64,000 nt of DNA, from the NCBI RefSeq assembly GCF_000150275.1, contig NW_002060943.1, forward strand, positions 11,160,878 through 11,224,877. Direction: 5' to 3'. Both the position numbers and the translations under genes were made by a program. The stretch is from Trichoplax adhaerens. Its lineage: Eukaryota > Placozoa > Uniplacotomia > Trichoplacea > Trichoplacidae. The notes under the pieces were generated by a model. That model searched no databases and was not told where the DNA came from. It saw only the letters and a list, made by a program, of their open reading frames with translations. This document shows positions 26,712 through 40,308 of the stretch, one piece after another (positions within the stretch are counted from its first letter, which is position 1; each line of letters begins with the position of its first letter).

Positions 26712-28439
26712 TTAAACTTTTAAATTATAAACGTTTACTTTAGGAAGTATTTTCTTTATTGTCGTTGTTAACTGCGTACCTGGACCAAATTCGTACCAAT
26801 GATCACATTTAAATTTATCATATATTGATTTTATGCTCTGCTCCCACAAAACGGGCTTCGTAACTTGTTCTTGTAGTAAACTTATAATTTCAGATACTGA
26901 TCGATACTCACCTGCAGTCACATTTGAATAGACCTACCATAAGACGAAATGACATTAGCTCACGGGTTAGTTTATTGACGATGGGATAATAAAGTCTATG
27001 CAAACGTTAAATTAGATCAGCAATTGCCACTAACATCGTATATAGGCATAGTAATCTCGACATTTTGCAGGGCTTCCTTAAGACTAGACTGAACCTCTGA
27101 CATAGCGGGCGTATGAAAAGCACCACTGACCGGCAGCTGCCTTACCCTCTTGAAGCCAAGTTGGCGATAGTTATCTTTAATATGATGCAGTCCTCGGATG
27201 TCGCCAGCTAATACACAACAATCTGCAACAATTGTAAACCAATTATTTATTCAAGTTTGTACTTTGGTACGCTAGTCATCTATGTTTCGTTTAAATTATT
27301 AAAGCGTTTTCTTTTCGTCTGATTGCTAGTAATTCGAATGCTTATGCGACAAAACAATTATAATTGCAACATCTGTAGCTTTGGCTTACTATGAAATAAT
27401 ACATTGGCTACTTGCAAAATCCCGTCATCGCCCAAAATTTCCGAAGCAACTTTGTTACAAATTTGCTGATTCTGTTCTAAATCCAATCCTAAAGTTGTTA
27501 GCATGCCTGTCTTTCTACGATCTGACGCTCTTTGCATGCTCTCCGATCTATATTTTACGATCCTTATTGCTGTAATAGATTATAATATTAAGGTTATTCA
27601 TTGATAATTAGAGAGAGAGAGGTGTTCTAAGTGTGATTGATTAGTGCTTGTAAGAAACGTTCTTGGTGGCACAAATGCAAGCAAAAATATGTATACCCTA
27701 CCATCTTCGAAAGATATTGCTCCAGCAACAACTAAAGCTGAAAATTCACCGACACTAAATCCAGCAGCTGCATTGCATCCTTCAAGTAGCTATGTAATAA
27801 GAACATACAGACTTCATGAATAACGTACACTACCACGAATGGAACATATTACAATAATATTACAACGACTACGTGTATGTACGCGTATTGATTAAGCAAC
27901 GACTATTAATCCTGACTATAGCTACTGGAATGAAATTAATAGCAACTTCTAGAATTTACAGTAACTAAGAATATTCTAAATTAACTCATGATGTCCCTTA
28001 CTTTCCTACTTACTAAACTGATTAAAAATGCTTCAGTATGTGAAATAATATCACCTACAATAAGTTGTCAACATACTTCAGGTCTATCCTGACGTAGAAC
28101 TTCGTAGGCAGCCAAAGAAGCAACAACAACCGCTGGCTGGCAATAAATTGTACTGTCTAACATTGTTTTTGGGCCTTGGCTAGATAATTTCATAAGATCA
28201 TAACCTAATACTTCTGATGCACGACGATATAAATCCTTGACAACATTTCTATGGCCTATATCGGTTGCCATACCCACAAACTGGCTACCTTGACCAGGAA
28301 ACAAGACAGCCACGCCATTTCCATCCTTAACTTGCTTCAGGCAGCTAGTGCAAAACCCAATTGAGTTATTAAAATACACAGATCGTTGAAGTCGAGCTCT
28401 CCAAAGGAAACTACCGATTGAAATTTTCCTCATCATCAT
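26712..28439 (-). CDS. MCAT: Mitochondrial malonyl-CoA:ACP transacylase, 5 exons
   Basis: Transfers malonyl from CoA to acyl carrier protein for mitochondrial type II fatty acid synthesis (lipoate precursor supply). Exons 28439-28077, 27789-27702, 27569-27390, 27222-27035 and 26933-26712 join in frame to 346 residues (human 390). Seen: N-terminal Arg-rich, acid-poor leader typical of mitochondrial import; FPGQGSQFVGM at 47-57; nucleophile motif GFSVGEF with Ser133; VSGAFHTPAM with His247; and VYSNVTAGEY, PVLWEQSI and EFGPGTQL near the C-terminus, in the order of the family. The start is the first of three adjacent Met codons. The same frame is open upstream to an ATG at 28583, so a longer, very basic N-terminus cannot be ruled out. 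The catalytic Ser/His pair is intact. Confidence 0.95.
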
Positions 28440-31400
28440 CGAAATATTGGAATGGAGTAAGTGTACTGTTATCTTCGCTCGCTTTCTCCCTACTTTGCTC
28501 TTCCTCTTGGCGTCTGGAGATGAGGAGCTGATCTGGCGTAAGTCAGACTTGTACTTGGACACTGCTCTATAGTGTATGATCATAGACTTGCATGGTATTA
28601 GTTTGTGCTCTATACTGAATCAAGTATAGTTATACAGTAATACAGTAACTGTATGTGTTGTCAAAATGTTACTACAATATTCATATGCAAACTGGCTGAA
28701 ATTTTAAAAAATTTACAGTTCATCTAAATTTTCTATTTCTGTATTTGGCCGACTATAAAAGCAATCATTATTGACTGTCACGAAATTATTATGCTGTATA
28801 ATTAACGGTGCTTATGTACGTGTAAATGTCCCTGAAATACACTGTACAGTGGAGTGAGTGTCGACTACTGTATACCAAGTGTTTGTGTAGTCAAGCAGGG
28901 ACTAATTTTAGTCCTAGAAGTAGCTATCCCAGGAGCTAGCAAAAAGATGGCAGAACTTTTTTTTAGCACCCTTGATCATAGGCAAGGACTACTAAAGAAA
29001 AGACCCTCTCTTATTTCTCCAGTAATTCTTGCTCATAGTATATCTATCTGTATAGTGTACCAAGGGCCACTAGAATGAGCCTTTGCTTCCAGTCGTCCTT
29101 GATTGTCCACATATGATAAAGGACAATCTTGGAATTCTGTGGAAGTAAATCCTCACTAAACTCGATCATAGCTCTATTATCCTCCTCAAATAAAATTCTA
29201 TATTGTACAATCTGTATACTCTCTATCCTGTAATAATATAGTATAGCTCATATGATTTAGCCTAGTGGCTAATACTACTAAAATTTCGGTACTGTAGATG
29301 TATTTATGAGCTTGATGTGAAATGCTTTGCATAATGCTAGCACAAAATAGAGGTTATACATTTCAAGCTTGGAAAAATTCAATTTATAGAACATTTAAAG
29401 ATTACATTATGTCATCTCACTTTAGTATAGCATTATTCACGTGCCATAGAGATACAGATATGAGTTGTATATCCATGATTTTATTTAACGGTAGCCAAGA
29501 TATGTACACTGTTTGAGCAAAATTGAATACTTGATGATAAATTGTTTATAGTTGTGCAACAGTACCTCAGCATTGATATCATTTGCATGTAGCAAGCAGT
29601 AAGTAAGCATCTAGGGCCTTGATATCAACGATTTTACATGATGCTATGTATAATACATATGCATTTTTTGTTGGATAAAATTGAATTCATTTAATATTTC
29701 ATAATTCTACAGTATTCATTGGCATAGTTTAGCCTTGTTTTATTTCTATTGTACAGCATTGAAGTAGTTGAAGGTGCTAGCCCCTACATATCAAAACTCT
29801 ATAGCAGATAGCAGACTATACCTATTTGTAGATGCAATGCATCTTAGATACAGTAAACTCAATTTGAACGACTTTACGAGGATGATCCTATTCCCAACTA
29901 TGATATATACACTTGCATTGGGTAAAAATTGAACTTATTGAATGTTTGATGGTCATGTTATGTTGTGCTATTTTAGCATTAATGTATTTGTATACATATA
30001 TGCTCTATATCATCGGCTCTTACATGATCCTGACCAAGATACAGGATACACTTCTACAGTTCTGCAAGTAAAACTCAATTTATTCGATATTTAACAAAGT
30101 GCTACTTTAGTACTGGATTATTTGCATACAGTACTTGTACTGTATATAGGCATATCAAGAAGTAGCTTAGTGATAAATTATTAGACTTTCCAATTAAGAT
30201 CGGCTACGATTGTTATTGTTTACGATCCTCGCGATGGAAATAAGTAAATAAGAAAATTTGCTAGTTTTCTAAATGTAAGTCCTGAATCTGGAGATGTACA
30301 ACATTGTATCCTATCTATTACTCAGTATAAACTCTAAATAAACGTTATTACTCAAATCCTTACTCGGACAAGATGCTTCGTTTACAAGGCATTCCAATTT
30401 AAATGAACATTTAATGATTATTGTTATGTTCTAGTCGTTTAGGGTTTAGATTCTTTCTCGACGGCATGCATGCACGTATAAGCTGGATATGAACAGCATT
30501 TACTGTACATGACTACCAACCAAGATATGCTGTGTCATTTAACTTAGTAAGCATTTTATTTCATGATTGTATTATTACGTTCTTCTACCTTCGTCTTGTA
30601 GTATCTGTCTACAGTACAGGTCTATCCATATTCACGTAGAGACTCTACGATATCAAGGGCAAAATACTTTTACTGTATATCGTAATTTAACTTATTGAAC
30701 ATTTTAATGGCTATGATTAGCCTGTTGTAGTAAGGTCGACGTATAAGCTCGATATCAATGGCTTTGCATGATACCAGCCAATTCTCAATGCTGTAAATGC
30801 TCTATTTTACGAGTAGATAGAACTCATTTTAAGCGTACAATAAATATTAGGAAGACTGCCGGCAACACGGCGGGTTCTTTTCGTATTCTCTCTCGTATGC
30901 TGTCATTTAAGTTACTGAATTCTTCAATGGCTACTGTACTTGCTTAACTTGTACACCATGCCGTACAAGAGGGACTTTGTTGAATTATATTGTCTAATAG
31001 TGAATATTATACAGTTGTTGTAGTTTGATATTTCTCCTATACCATAAAATGGAACTTATTTAAGTTAATATTTTAATGACTATTATTACGTTATTCTACT
31101 TTAGTATTTCTCGTATGCAATTGTAGTCTTACTATATTTAACATTTTAATGACTATTACTACGTTGTTGTCCGTGAATATTATGTTATTTATTTCTCTAC
31201 AGTAGCAGTTTACACGTCGATCTATGCATATAGAAGCTCGATATCAATCGCTTTACATGATGCCATCCAAACTAGGTCTAGCCAAACTGAATTGAAGCAA
31301 CACATGATGATGATGATTAGGCATGTAGGCTAGCCGACTGCAATATTGTAGGATGACGATGCATTAAAATCGTTCATGATGCAATCTTCAACAGCACTAG

Positions 31401-31931
31401 GAATGAAGAAAAGCAAACCAATCGATCACGGGATTTGGCTCTTTTTTGTTGTTTCTTGTCTTGAATATTACATAATTCTTGAACTGCAATCTTCCATGGC
31501 TGCATTGCCTCTCTAGCAATGTCCATTGGACACTCGTGAACGATTATTTACATTAGTAATTATCCATATGGATAGTTTTCATACTTGTACTCTGTAGGAC
31601 ATGGTCTACAACCGGTGGAGTTTAGCTAATCAAGTGTCCGCCTTGCCAACGTCCTTTCCGAGTTGGAGCCCACTGTCAACGTACTGGTACAAGACTAATT
31701 TGGTCAAGACTTTGTACTAGATCGAGGGTCATTCCAAGACGACTTAGTGTAGGAGTCAGTGGCACTTCGTTTAGCCAATTTTCAAAGGAATGAAGAAAAT
31801 GTCGTTTAAATCAACATTGCTTGATTAAAATTTATGTTACTCCTAGAGCTCATCCATCTTCAATACGTTATCCACTGGAATCGTGAGAAAAGGAACAAAT
31901 GAAGGGATAAATCTACAAGACAACATTAACG
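28440..31931. other. Intergenic between divergent MCAT and ANKRD27
   Basis: 3.5 kb holding both promoters. I see no exon. The frames at 28854-29078 and 29322-29516 have no domain and no splice partners. Small palindromic motifs occur at 28630-28655 and 28840-28855. Most of 29560-31290 is a degenerate repeated sequence, listed separately. Confidence 0.5.
29560..31290. repeat. Degenerate repeated sequence, spacing about 240-260 bp and multiples
   Basis: Two recurrent phrases alternate. One resembles CTCGATATCAATGGCTTTAC followed by ATGAT-CC, at about 29617, 30009, 30483, 30747 and 31236, with a weaker copy near 29866. The other resembles ACTTATTGAACATTTTAATG followed by ACTATTATTACGTT, at about 29680, 29928, 30073, 30399, 30686, 30903, 31050 and 31134. 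Copies share about 60-80% of positions by eye. Some intervals are near 145 bp instead, so the array has been rearranged. It looks like an old satellite or a multi-copy transposon remnant. I see no coding. Confidence 0.45.
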
Positions 31932-34900
31932 ATGGTTCGATACGACGAAGATTTATTTGATAATCCATTCTATAAAGCCATTGCTGGCAAGCCGGAGTTG
32001 TTGATCAAAGCAGTAGCACAAGATTGGATCGTAAGTTTACAACTTTAAATCGTTTCTCCTTCAATTTCTTACCTGTTAATGACTTATTCAAATGCTAAGC
32101 TGTAATAATAAATGGATTATGCCATCTATATAGCGACAATATGCATGATTTCTAGTTACGATACAAGTTGTCTATCTAGACTGACATATTTCAACAGCAA
32201 TAGGACATTGAAAATGAACAACAACATGAGTCAATTTCATTGGATTATTGATTTATTTTACATGCTACTAAACTAGTCCAGCCTAAAGCGTTGATGTTAT
32301 TCAATAGAATGATGATGGCATTTCTCTCCTACATGAGATATGTAGGAGATTTAAATGGCTATCTTTCAATAGTTATTTCATGCAATAGCGTAAAGCTAAA
32401 TTGACCATGTTATTTCAACTTATTTTTTCCCTTCGTAGTAGAATTGCATCGAGGCAATCAAATCTTGTAATTATATTTACTAGTAGTGTTATCTTGGAGT
32501 TTACATCCATACTTGAAAAATGATAACCAAAATGGCCCGTGAAAATATATCACATTTTTGGCACTGAACAGTAACTTACAATCTGCTACTTTATGGTTTT
32601 CACACCATTAGATTAGTGATCTAAAAAGTCATGAAGGATACAACTGTAGTTGAGTGTGGACAGTACAGTATATGTCGATAAACAGTCAGAGATGACCTAA
32701 CAGAAACTGCTTTGACCCTGCTCAGTAATTTGCATCTGTAAGGCCATCAAGTTAACTTATAAATTCCTTGACTTGATCCTGTAGAAGAATTTATCCACCT
32801 ACTTGTTAGTAGGATTAATTGCTATTTCTAGATTGAACCAATAAAATGACGAAATGATCTGACAGAGAATTCCGGTCTTCAATTTCTCATTTGTTTTTAA
32901 ACGTGCAGTAGACGCATAGACCGTTACTTGTAAGAACGATTGTTGCTAATAATTCATTTTTTTTTACTTTAATCTTTAAAATAGTAAAAGGGGCTAAATT
33001 ACCGAAAAAGAGTCATATTCTTGGGGATAAATTTCTCACTAGTTATATACTAGTACTCATAAGGTCTTTTATGGCCAAGAACTACGGTAACTCTTTGACT
33101 TTTCAGACAGCATTAGCGGCAAACTTAGCTGACAATGATAGTCTTGTAAATCAATTTTTTACTGTGTACAGTTGAACAGTAAGGACTCTTATTGCAATCA
33201 ACTTTTGCAACTTCTTACTTTGGTCTTTCAAACAGTCAAAGCAAAAAATTAGCAGACAATTCCTGTCTTACTGATGAATTCCTTGTTTATCGTATACCAT
33301 GACTCGCAAAGGCTCTCGTTGTCAATAAATTAACTTTGACTACTCCATTTTTGGTTGATTATTCACCACCCTATCTCATGGACTCTGTCATATTGCTGGA
33401 TACTGCAGTATATTATGAGTGTATTTTCAAACATTCTTGTACCAGTGTTCAGCAGTTAACATAAAATCAAGACATGAAGGACTTGTACGCATCTTTTTCA
33501 ATGCTAGTGAGCTTTATTGACAAGCCAATGGCATAAAAGATGCAAACCCAACTACAGTAGAATTGAACCACTACTTCCGTTAACAACTATTTATATACTG
33601 TTAATTCCATTTATTATTGCCCTAAAATTTATAACATAATAAACAACTACCAGCGTAATACTGTATATGTTATACTGTATACTGAATTCTCTACCTTGTC
33701 AATATTTTTAAAGTGTGTACAACTTATTATTGGTTAATCTCATTAAATGATCATTATTCGTAGATCTGTGTACCACGTAAAGTAGTCGCTCAAAAACTCA
33801 CTGCTGATGCAATCCATTTCGAAAATCACGTTCTATGTCCTATGAATACTTCTAGTGGAATCTATAAGACTATGAGTAATAAGGTAATCATGTTATGATA
33901 GTAAATATCAATAAATGCAAATTTTGTAATTTTAAACTATGAATAATTCCATTATTAATTATTCAAATACATATTATCCAATTTTTTACTAATATCATCA
34001 TTAAGGAAAAATCATGTATAGGTAAAATTATGTAATAATTATCTTATGATTTTGCATCATTTCCATGTTGAAGTAACGCTCATAAAGTTTTTTCATAAAA
34101 TATAGCATGTACGGGACATTATAGTATTTCCATATATTTATTTCCATATAGTATTTCCATGTACTGGACATCTTTCTCCTACACTAATGATTATAACGAC
34201 ATTATCAAATGCGATAGTACTACCTTAATTAAGTTTTCTTTCTCTATCATTATCCCCATCAACTGGTCTTAATGTGGGACATTAGGAAATATGTTGCTGA
34301 TCCTAGTGTCTATTCAAAACTATAATTATCTCACTACTCGTATACGCTATTAGTCATCACTCCTTACAAAATATAATTATAGCATTAGACTATATTAAAG
34401 TGTATAGTTCATTGAGATTCAATCTTTTAAAGCATTTACATTTACGATTACTATATAGCATTATATATCTTTATACTTTGATGTGTAATGCTCTGAATAG
34501 ATTATCCAACAAACTTCAAATTCATTTTTAACTCCTGATTGCTTCTATATCTGACCATGTAGCCGCTTTGTATTATCTTTTAAAACGAAATATACACGAT
34601 CATTAACGACCTTTTTTCATGGCCTTCTTCCTTACCATTATACTTAGGTTGTTAAAATTGTTCATGATGTGGTACGGACGGAAAAAGGATTCAAGGAAGA
34701 TCGAAAGGTTATCTATTTGATTGAAAATAGTATTAACACGATTATTGATTTTTAAAAATTCGATCAAGGGATCGCCAAGACGGTATACCTTGTTCGTACG
34801 TTTACTTAAATTGAATATTCCTACATTTATAATAATTGCAATTTTAGGTTCAAATTTTATTCGAAGAAACTCACTACGATAGTAGTGAGAAAAGCTATAA

Positions 34901-37900
34901 AGTACTTTGCTTAGAGAAAGCTCTTGAAGGCGGAACGTGTAAGTTATTTCTTTAAAATTTAAGCATGACACAAACTAATATTTATTATTTACGCTAAATT
35001 TAACACTATCTTTACAATTAAGGATATCTTATAAGATTATTCTTGACAATATTCAAATTTTAATAATGTAGAAGTGTGTGTAATGTAATTTTGTGATATA
35101 TGCTGCTAAGTTATCTCAGCATCCTTTCAGGAGACTTACTCGGTCATTGATTTTGCTGTCCACTCCGTACTTATAAAATAATAGTTATATTCATTTTATG
35201 AAATCAAATTGTTCTTTAAGCTAATGAAGAACTTTGCCCTACTTTACAATCTTGTGATGAATGCAATCAGTTTCTTTGGAATGATCCAAGTAAGAGTATA
35301 TTTATTGAACTATTATTACGTAGCTAACTATAAATTATCAAAAGTAAACTGTAATACTATACTAAAATAAGTAGGTTCTGTTGATTTAATACCTAGCTAG
35401 ACGTCGAATAAAATGAAATTGGATTCTATTTTCTATTACTGAAGTTGTGTATTTGTTTATGATGCAGATAGTAGAAAATGTAAAGGGCTTATAGACGCTT
35501 TACTAGATAAATTTACAACAGAGTTAGATTCTAAACATGACAAACCTTTGAGAGTCCTTGTGGTAAGATCGTTATCTCGTAGAATAGATTAATTTAATGA
35601 AATGTAGTGAAATAACAATCTGTATAGTATCTAATTGTATATTCACCATTGTATAGGACTCTATTAGCACTATTTTTACGAAATCTGTACAAATTATAAT
35701 GAAAGATACGCTATTGCCACTGGTATGATGAAATCCTCAATATTTATGATGTTCAATACTAAATTTTTATGTAAAACCCTACGTAATGTTTTCATCACAT
35801 ACAGAGAAAATTAGCTAATGAAGACTTAATTATTATGGCAAATTTAAAGTTGGCTTTAGAGGTAAATCTACTTATGAAATCTATTATCTCATCTACGGCA
35901 GTAGTTTGTAACACTTGAATTTCAGGCTTTATACGTATTACCAGAGTAACCTAACTATAAAGCTGAATCTGTTTTCTAAATCATTTTCTGCAAAACTAAC
36001 GTTGTACTATCATCTACTTTATTTTTATTAGACCTATATTTTAGATTTTCTATTCGATAAAATCTTTAAATTTATTTGCTGTTCGACAGAAATTGAGGTA
36101 AAAAATTTTTAATCAACCCTCTTCTTAGTCATATTTTAACAAAAATGAATCCTCTTACATAACAGGATGTAAATTTTAATAAGCTAACAAGAAACTTAGG
36201 AAGCTTACCACTGAACGAAATTGGATTATCTCCTTCCATTCTGTTAGTTGATAATAAAAATTGTATTACTTGATCGTAGCCATTTTGTTCTACAACTTAT
36301 TTTGTTAACGTAATTGGCCCTATTTATGCAAAGAAAGAGTAATATAGCCTCGGCTACTACATTATTGCAAATTTTCTTGCTGTTATCTTTACTCACAGTT
36401 AATTTGTTATTACACCTTTTATAGTGCTATGACTGGTGAAGCATTACTACAAATAAATCTTATTAATAAAGTATGGCTTTATAATTTAAGAATCAAATTT
36501 TCTACTTACAGTGACAGGTGCTTACTAGTAAATCACTGCTGACATTACTTTTTATTGATGATATTAGTGTCGCACACCGTTAGAAAAAATGTATTGCTTA
36601 CATAAAACCCTCCAAGCTATTACAACTGCAGCTGGCAGCAATCGAGGTTTCGACATATTTACGTATTAGCTAAATATCTTGTGACTTAGTAATATTAATT
36701 ACTACTCTCTTTTATACTTTAGCGTTAACCACTGACGATTTGCTTCCTATCCTTGTAGCAGTTATGCTGAAGGCTGAAATACCGAATTGGTAATTTTGTA
36801 ATATTCCAGCTGTAAGCTGGGAGACCCTGCTAATTAGTAATAACTAATCAACATAAATTTATATCCATAGGATTGCCACTATCATTTATATTAAAAATTT
36901 TCACTTTTCAAATGCTATGGCAGTGGCTGACGAATTTGCGTAAGAAATAAAAATTATATGTATTCTTTTTACATTGTTATTGTATATTGAACAATTAATA
37001 GCGATATTGTTATTTAAGATCAAATATAATGCAATTGCCAAAGATTAGCAGTTGAGTTACCAATTGCATCTTATTTTTGGACAAACAGATTTTGCGTAAC
37101 ATCTATTGAGGCAGCTATGGAACATATCCAAGGAGAATCTATCCGGACCAATCCTACCTGCAGTAATAATCTTGTACGTAACTATATCGCTTTCCGCTTG
37201 AATTATTGCTTGTATTCGATAATTTAATTATACGATTAATAAAACCGAAAAGGAGCCACCGAAACTAACTAGACTAAATTCAGATAGCAAGAGAGCTTTT
37301 GCAACCGATGAGGCACTCTTCGAGGTACGGATCAGTTTATTGCTAGTTGTCAAACTTGCTAAAGCAAATACTGTATTTAATTATATAATCCCTTCAAAAT
37401 TATATAAAAAAGACTGTCCAATGTGGAGATACAAGTAAAGTTAAAACTTTACTGGAAGGTCCTACAAGTTGGAATATACTAGTAGATAAAATGTGTCACC
37501 CACTATGTCAGTGTCCAAAATGTGAAGAGCTACAGAAAAGGTACATTAGACTAAAACACAATGACCACTAAAATTAGAAAGCAAGTAATAATATACGACT
37601 AGAGGCACTAAAAAATTTTTTATTATTAAGTTATGATTCAGATCCGTTAGCTGCTACAGTTCACTCACGGGATGATCGTGGTAATACTGTGTTGCACGTA
37701 GCATCGGAGAATGGTTAGTATTTTTGGTATTGATTGTCTTTGTTACATTATTCATACAATCAAAGAAATATTATCCAAGAAAGTTGTATCTTTCAATTAT
37801 GCATTGCTACTTCTTTCGGATAGGTCACGAGGACATGGTAGATCTGCTACTTAGTTTTGGAGCTGAAATTGATTGCACCAATAATAGTGGTTGTACACCA

Positions 37901-40308
37901 CTTCATTTAGCGTGCAAAAGGGATTTTCCGAAGATAGTTGTAAATATTCGATAATGTTGATGAAATTTATAATGATATTGAAATCAAAAGTTTATTGATG
38001 AAGTTACTTGTTTATGTTCAGAGGCTTTTATGTGAGAAGGGTGCTAGCATGAATGCTGTTGACAACGATGATTTTACTGCATTACATTTTTGTGCCGAAA
38101 ATGGCCACGAAGAGGTTAACTTCAGCGTAATACTTACATATACAGTAGTATGCCCTTGAGATCTTACTAGATACACAAGAAAGCGCCTGACATTCAGCAG
38201 CTTTCTAAATGTCTTGTAATTAATGACTCAAATTTAATAAATGTAACCTAACAAGTGATTTATATTAGACCGCAAAGGTACTTCTTTTCAACGAATTTAA
38301 TGGAAAGCGTGCCTCAATTAATACTTCAGATATTAATGGCAATACTCCCTTACATATCGCAGCTAAATGGGGCTATGGTATCTATTTTATATTTTTCAAA
38401 CATTACATGCTTCGTTTAATGAATCTCAAGTATTTTTAACCGTAATGTACTATACAATTTATCTCTAAATCTTTATACACAATTTATAGCAAACTTAGTT
38501 GAACTATTTGTTGAGAATGGAGCTTCTATTGAAGCCAGAAATAATAATATGGAAACAGCATTGGACTGCTCTAATCTATCCAAAGTATTCTTTTATCATA
38601 TTATTACTACACATGTTGACCTATTAAAGTGATGGATACATGTAAATTCTATTTTAGATTTCCCAGATTATTTCATTAGCAAGATTTGCTCGTAAAAGCT
38701 CTAAAGATGTAAGAGTTTTGCTGTTATGATAGTAAATCTTATTATATTGAGATCCTTCCAATAGGTCTAAGTGAATGTAACGATCTCCTCCACTTCATAG
38801 GATGTATACAGGTCTTTAGCATCTTCAAATGTAGCATCTGCAATGCCTAGCGTATCTAGCAAGCAAGATTCAGATGATCGTCGTGCTAAACAGGTTTGAT
38901 ACATAGATATACTCTAATTTAAATCCTATTACTACACGTAACAACATTTTTATATTATAGATCAAGCAACTCTTCATGGCTATTGCTGATGACGATATTG
39001 AAATGGTAATTACCAATATTCGTCATACTATATATGCATATATAAATTTAGATTAAGATGTTATCTATCTTTAGGTGCGCTTTATTTTCGGTTGGAGTTC
39101 TAATACTCCACAGAAAGAAGTCGTAGATAAAAAGAAAGCATGTCATCCACTATGTCAGTGTTCAGAATGTAGTCAAAATAACGTAAGCATGATAGCATAA
39201 CTTGGAAATATAACCTGTATCAACAATGAATCTACCTTAGAATATCGTTACTACTACTGTACTAGTAGAAGTTTTATGTTCTTTTTTTTCATCCAATCTT
39301 TTAGAAATCTAGTAGTGATCGGTCTGTTCTTACAACTACTTCCACCGATGTTAAAGGTTATACGTCTTTGCATATGGCTGCAATTTATGGAAAATCTGAA
39401 ATTGCTGCTATACTTCTGCGAGAAGGGGGTGCAAATTGTAATGTTAAAACTAAGGTTGAGCTTTTAACTCCCTTGCATCTTGCATGCCAATGGAATCACG
39501 TTAATGTAGGTTTCATGTTTCTAATTGGTTTTACAGAAATAAATAAGGACTATTCTGGATACTGTACTATACTTTACCAGAATTACACTTATTCTCTTTC
39601 TTTCGGTATCTAGGCAATATCGATCTTATTAGAGCATCAAGCTAGGATAAATGCTAAGAATGTACAAGGGAATACCCCTCTGCACCTTTGCAGTGCAAAT
39701 GGTCACATCGATGCTTCATTAATTCTTTTAAGCGTGAGTAAAGTTATTGGATACGTACTGAAAAACGTATCAGCTAAACAAATGCTAAATTAACCACCAA
39801 AACGTTTTTCTATTTCAATCCAGCATGATGCCTATGTTAATGTCAAGAATTATCAAGGAGATACACCATTACACCTCGCCTCTCGGTACTGGTGATATAG
39901 TCCTTGTATATTTATAACCCTGAGATTTACGTCTAGCTAGTAGAAACTGATTCTTATTATTCGCTAAATGAAGGTGGAATCACGCGGCATTGGCAAATCT
40001 GCTGCTTGATTACGGCGCATCACCTACTATAAAAAACAACATGCAGCTAACACCTTTGCAATGTGCTAAGGTATAGTTTAATATACTTACACTTAATTGT
40101 ACTCGTTATTCGTACACAACATAGTCGATATTTTAAAGATTTTGAAATCTAAAGATATACACTGAATGTTGCTGTAACAGAAATTGCATTTGTATGCCTC
40201 TTATTGTAGGATAATGAAGTACTACAATCACTAACAAAGGCTAAACCCAAGGAAGTAAACGGAAACGTAGATCGCTTAAAAATTATTGACAGCACTCCAG
40301 ACGGATAA
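31932..40308 (+). CDS. ANKRD27: ANKRD27/VARP: VPS9-domain ankyrin protein, about 30 exons
   Basis: In vertebrates VARP is an endosomal Rab21 GEF and Rab32/38 effector that binds VAMP7 and retromer VPS29. Exons: 31932-32030, 33764-33883, 34848-34938, 35221-35289, 35468-35562, 35657-35722, 35805-35861, 36032-36097, 36166-36242, 36425-36470, 36568-36646, 36723-36789, 36871-36939, 37089-37173, 37253-37324, 37413-37540, 37631-37713, 37824-37939, 38022-38114, 38269-38377, 38490-38584, 38658-38708, 38801-38893, 38961-39005, 39075-39182, 39305-39505, 39614-39733, 39824-39885, 39974-40070, 40210-40308. All are in phase, about 885 residues (human 1050). Order: YDEDLFDNPFYKA N-terminus, VPS9 region (about 130-350), Cys knuckle 414/418/420/423, first ankyrin block (about 435-600), linker, second knuckle 680/684/686/689, second ankyrin block. 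Both knuckles read CHPLCQC-x-x-C. About 20 residues seem missing between exons 2 and 3, so a small exon may be unlisted. The long human C-terminal tail is absent. Confidence 0.92.
32031..33763 (+). other. First intron of ANKRD27, repetitive content
   Basis: A 1.7-kb intron, long for this gene (most others are 60-250 bases). From about 32690 to 33560 loosely similar phrases recur (for example around CTGACAGAGAATTCCGGTCT at 32869, and near 33128 and 33251). This suggests degraded repeats. No exon is visible. Confidence 0.35.

Noticed and set aside
34603-34971. 122-codon minus-strand frame
   Set aside because: It overlaps the plus-strand VARP exon 34848-34938, which has matching splice sites and clear similarity to human VARP (ILFEET). 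The minus frame is a shadow.
36584-36646. Alternative shorter acceptor for a VARP exon at 36583
   Set aside because: It would put the exon out of frame with the preceding one. The acceptor at 36567 keeps phase and adds residues that match human VARP (NKC-T-P).
37599-37713. VARP ankyrin exon starting at the AG near 37601-37604
   Set aside because: It gives the wrong phase after the first Cys knuckle. The acceptor ending at 37630, with a proper pyrimidine tract, restores the frame.
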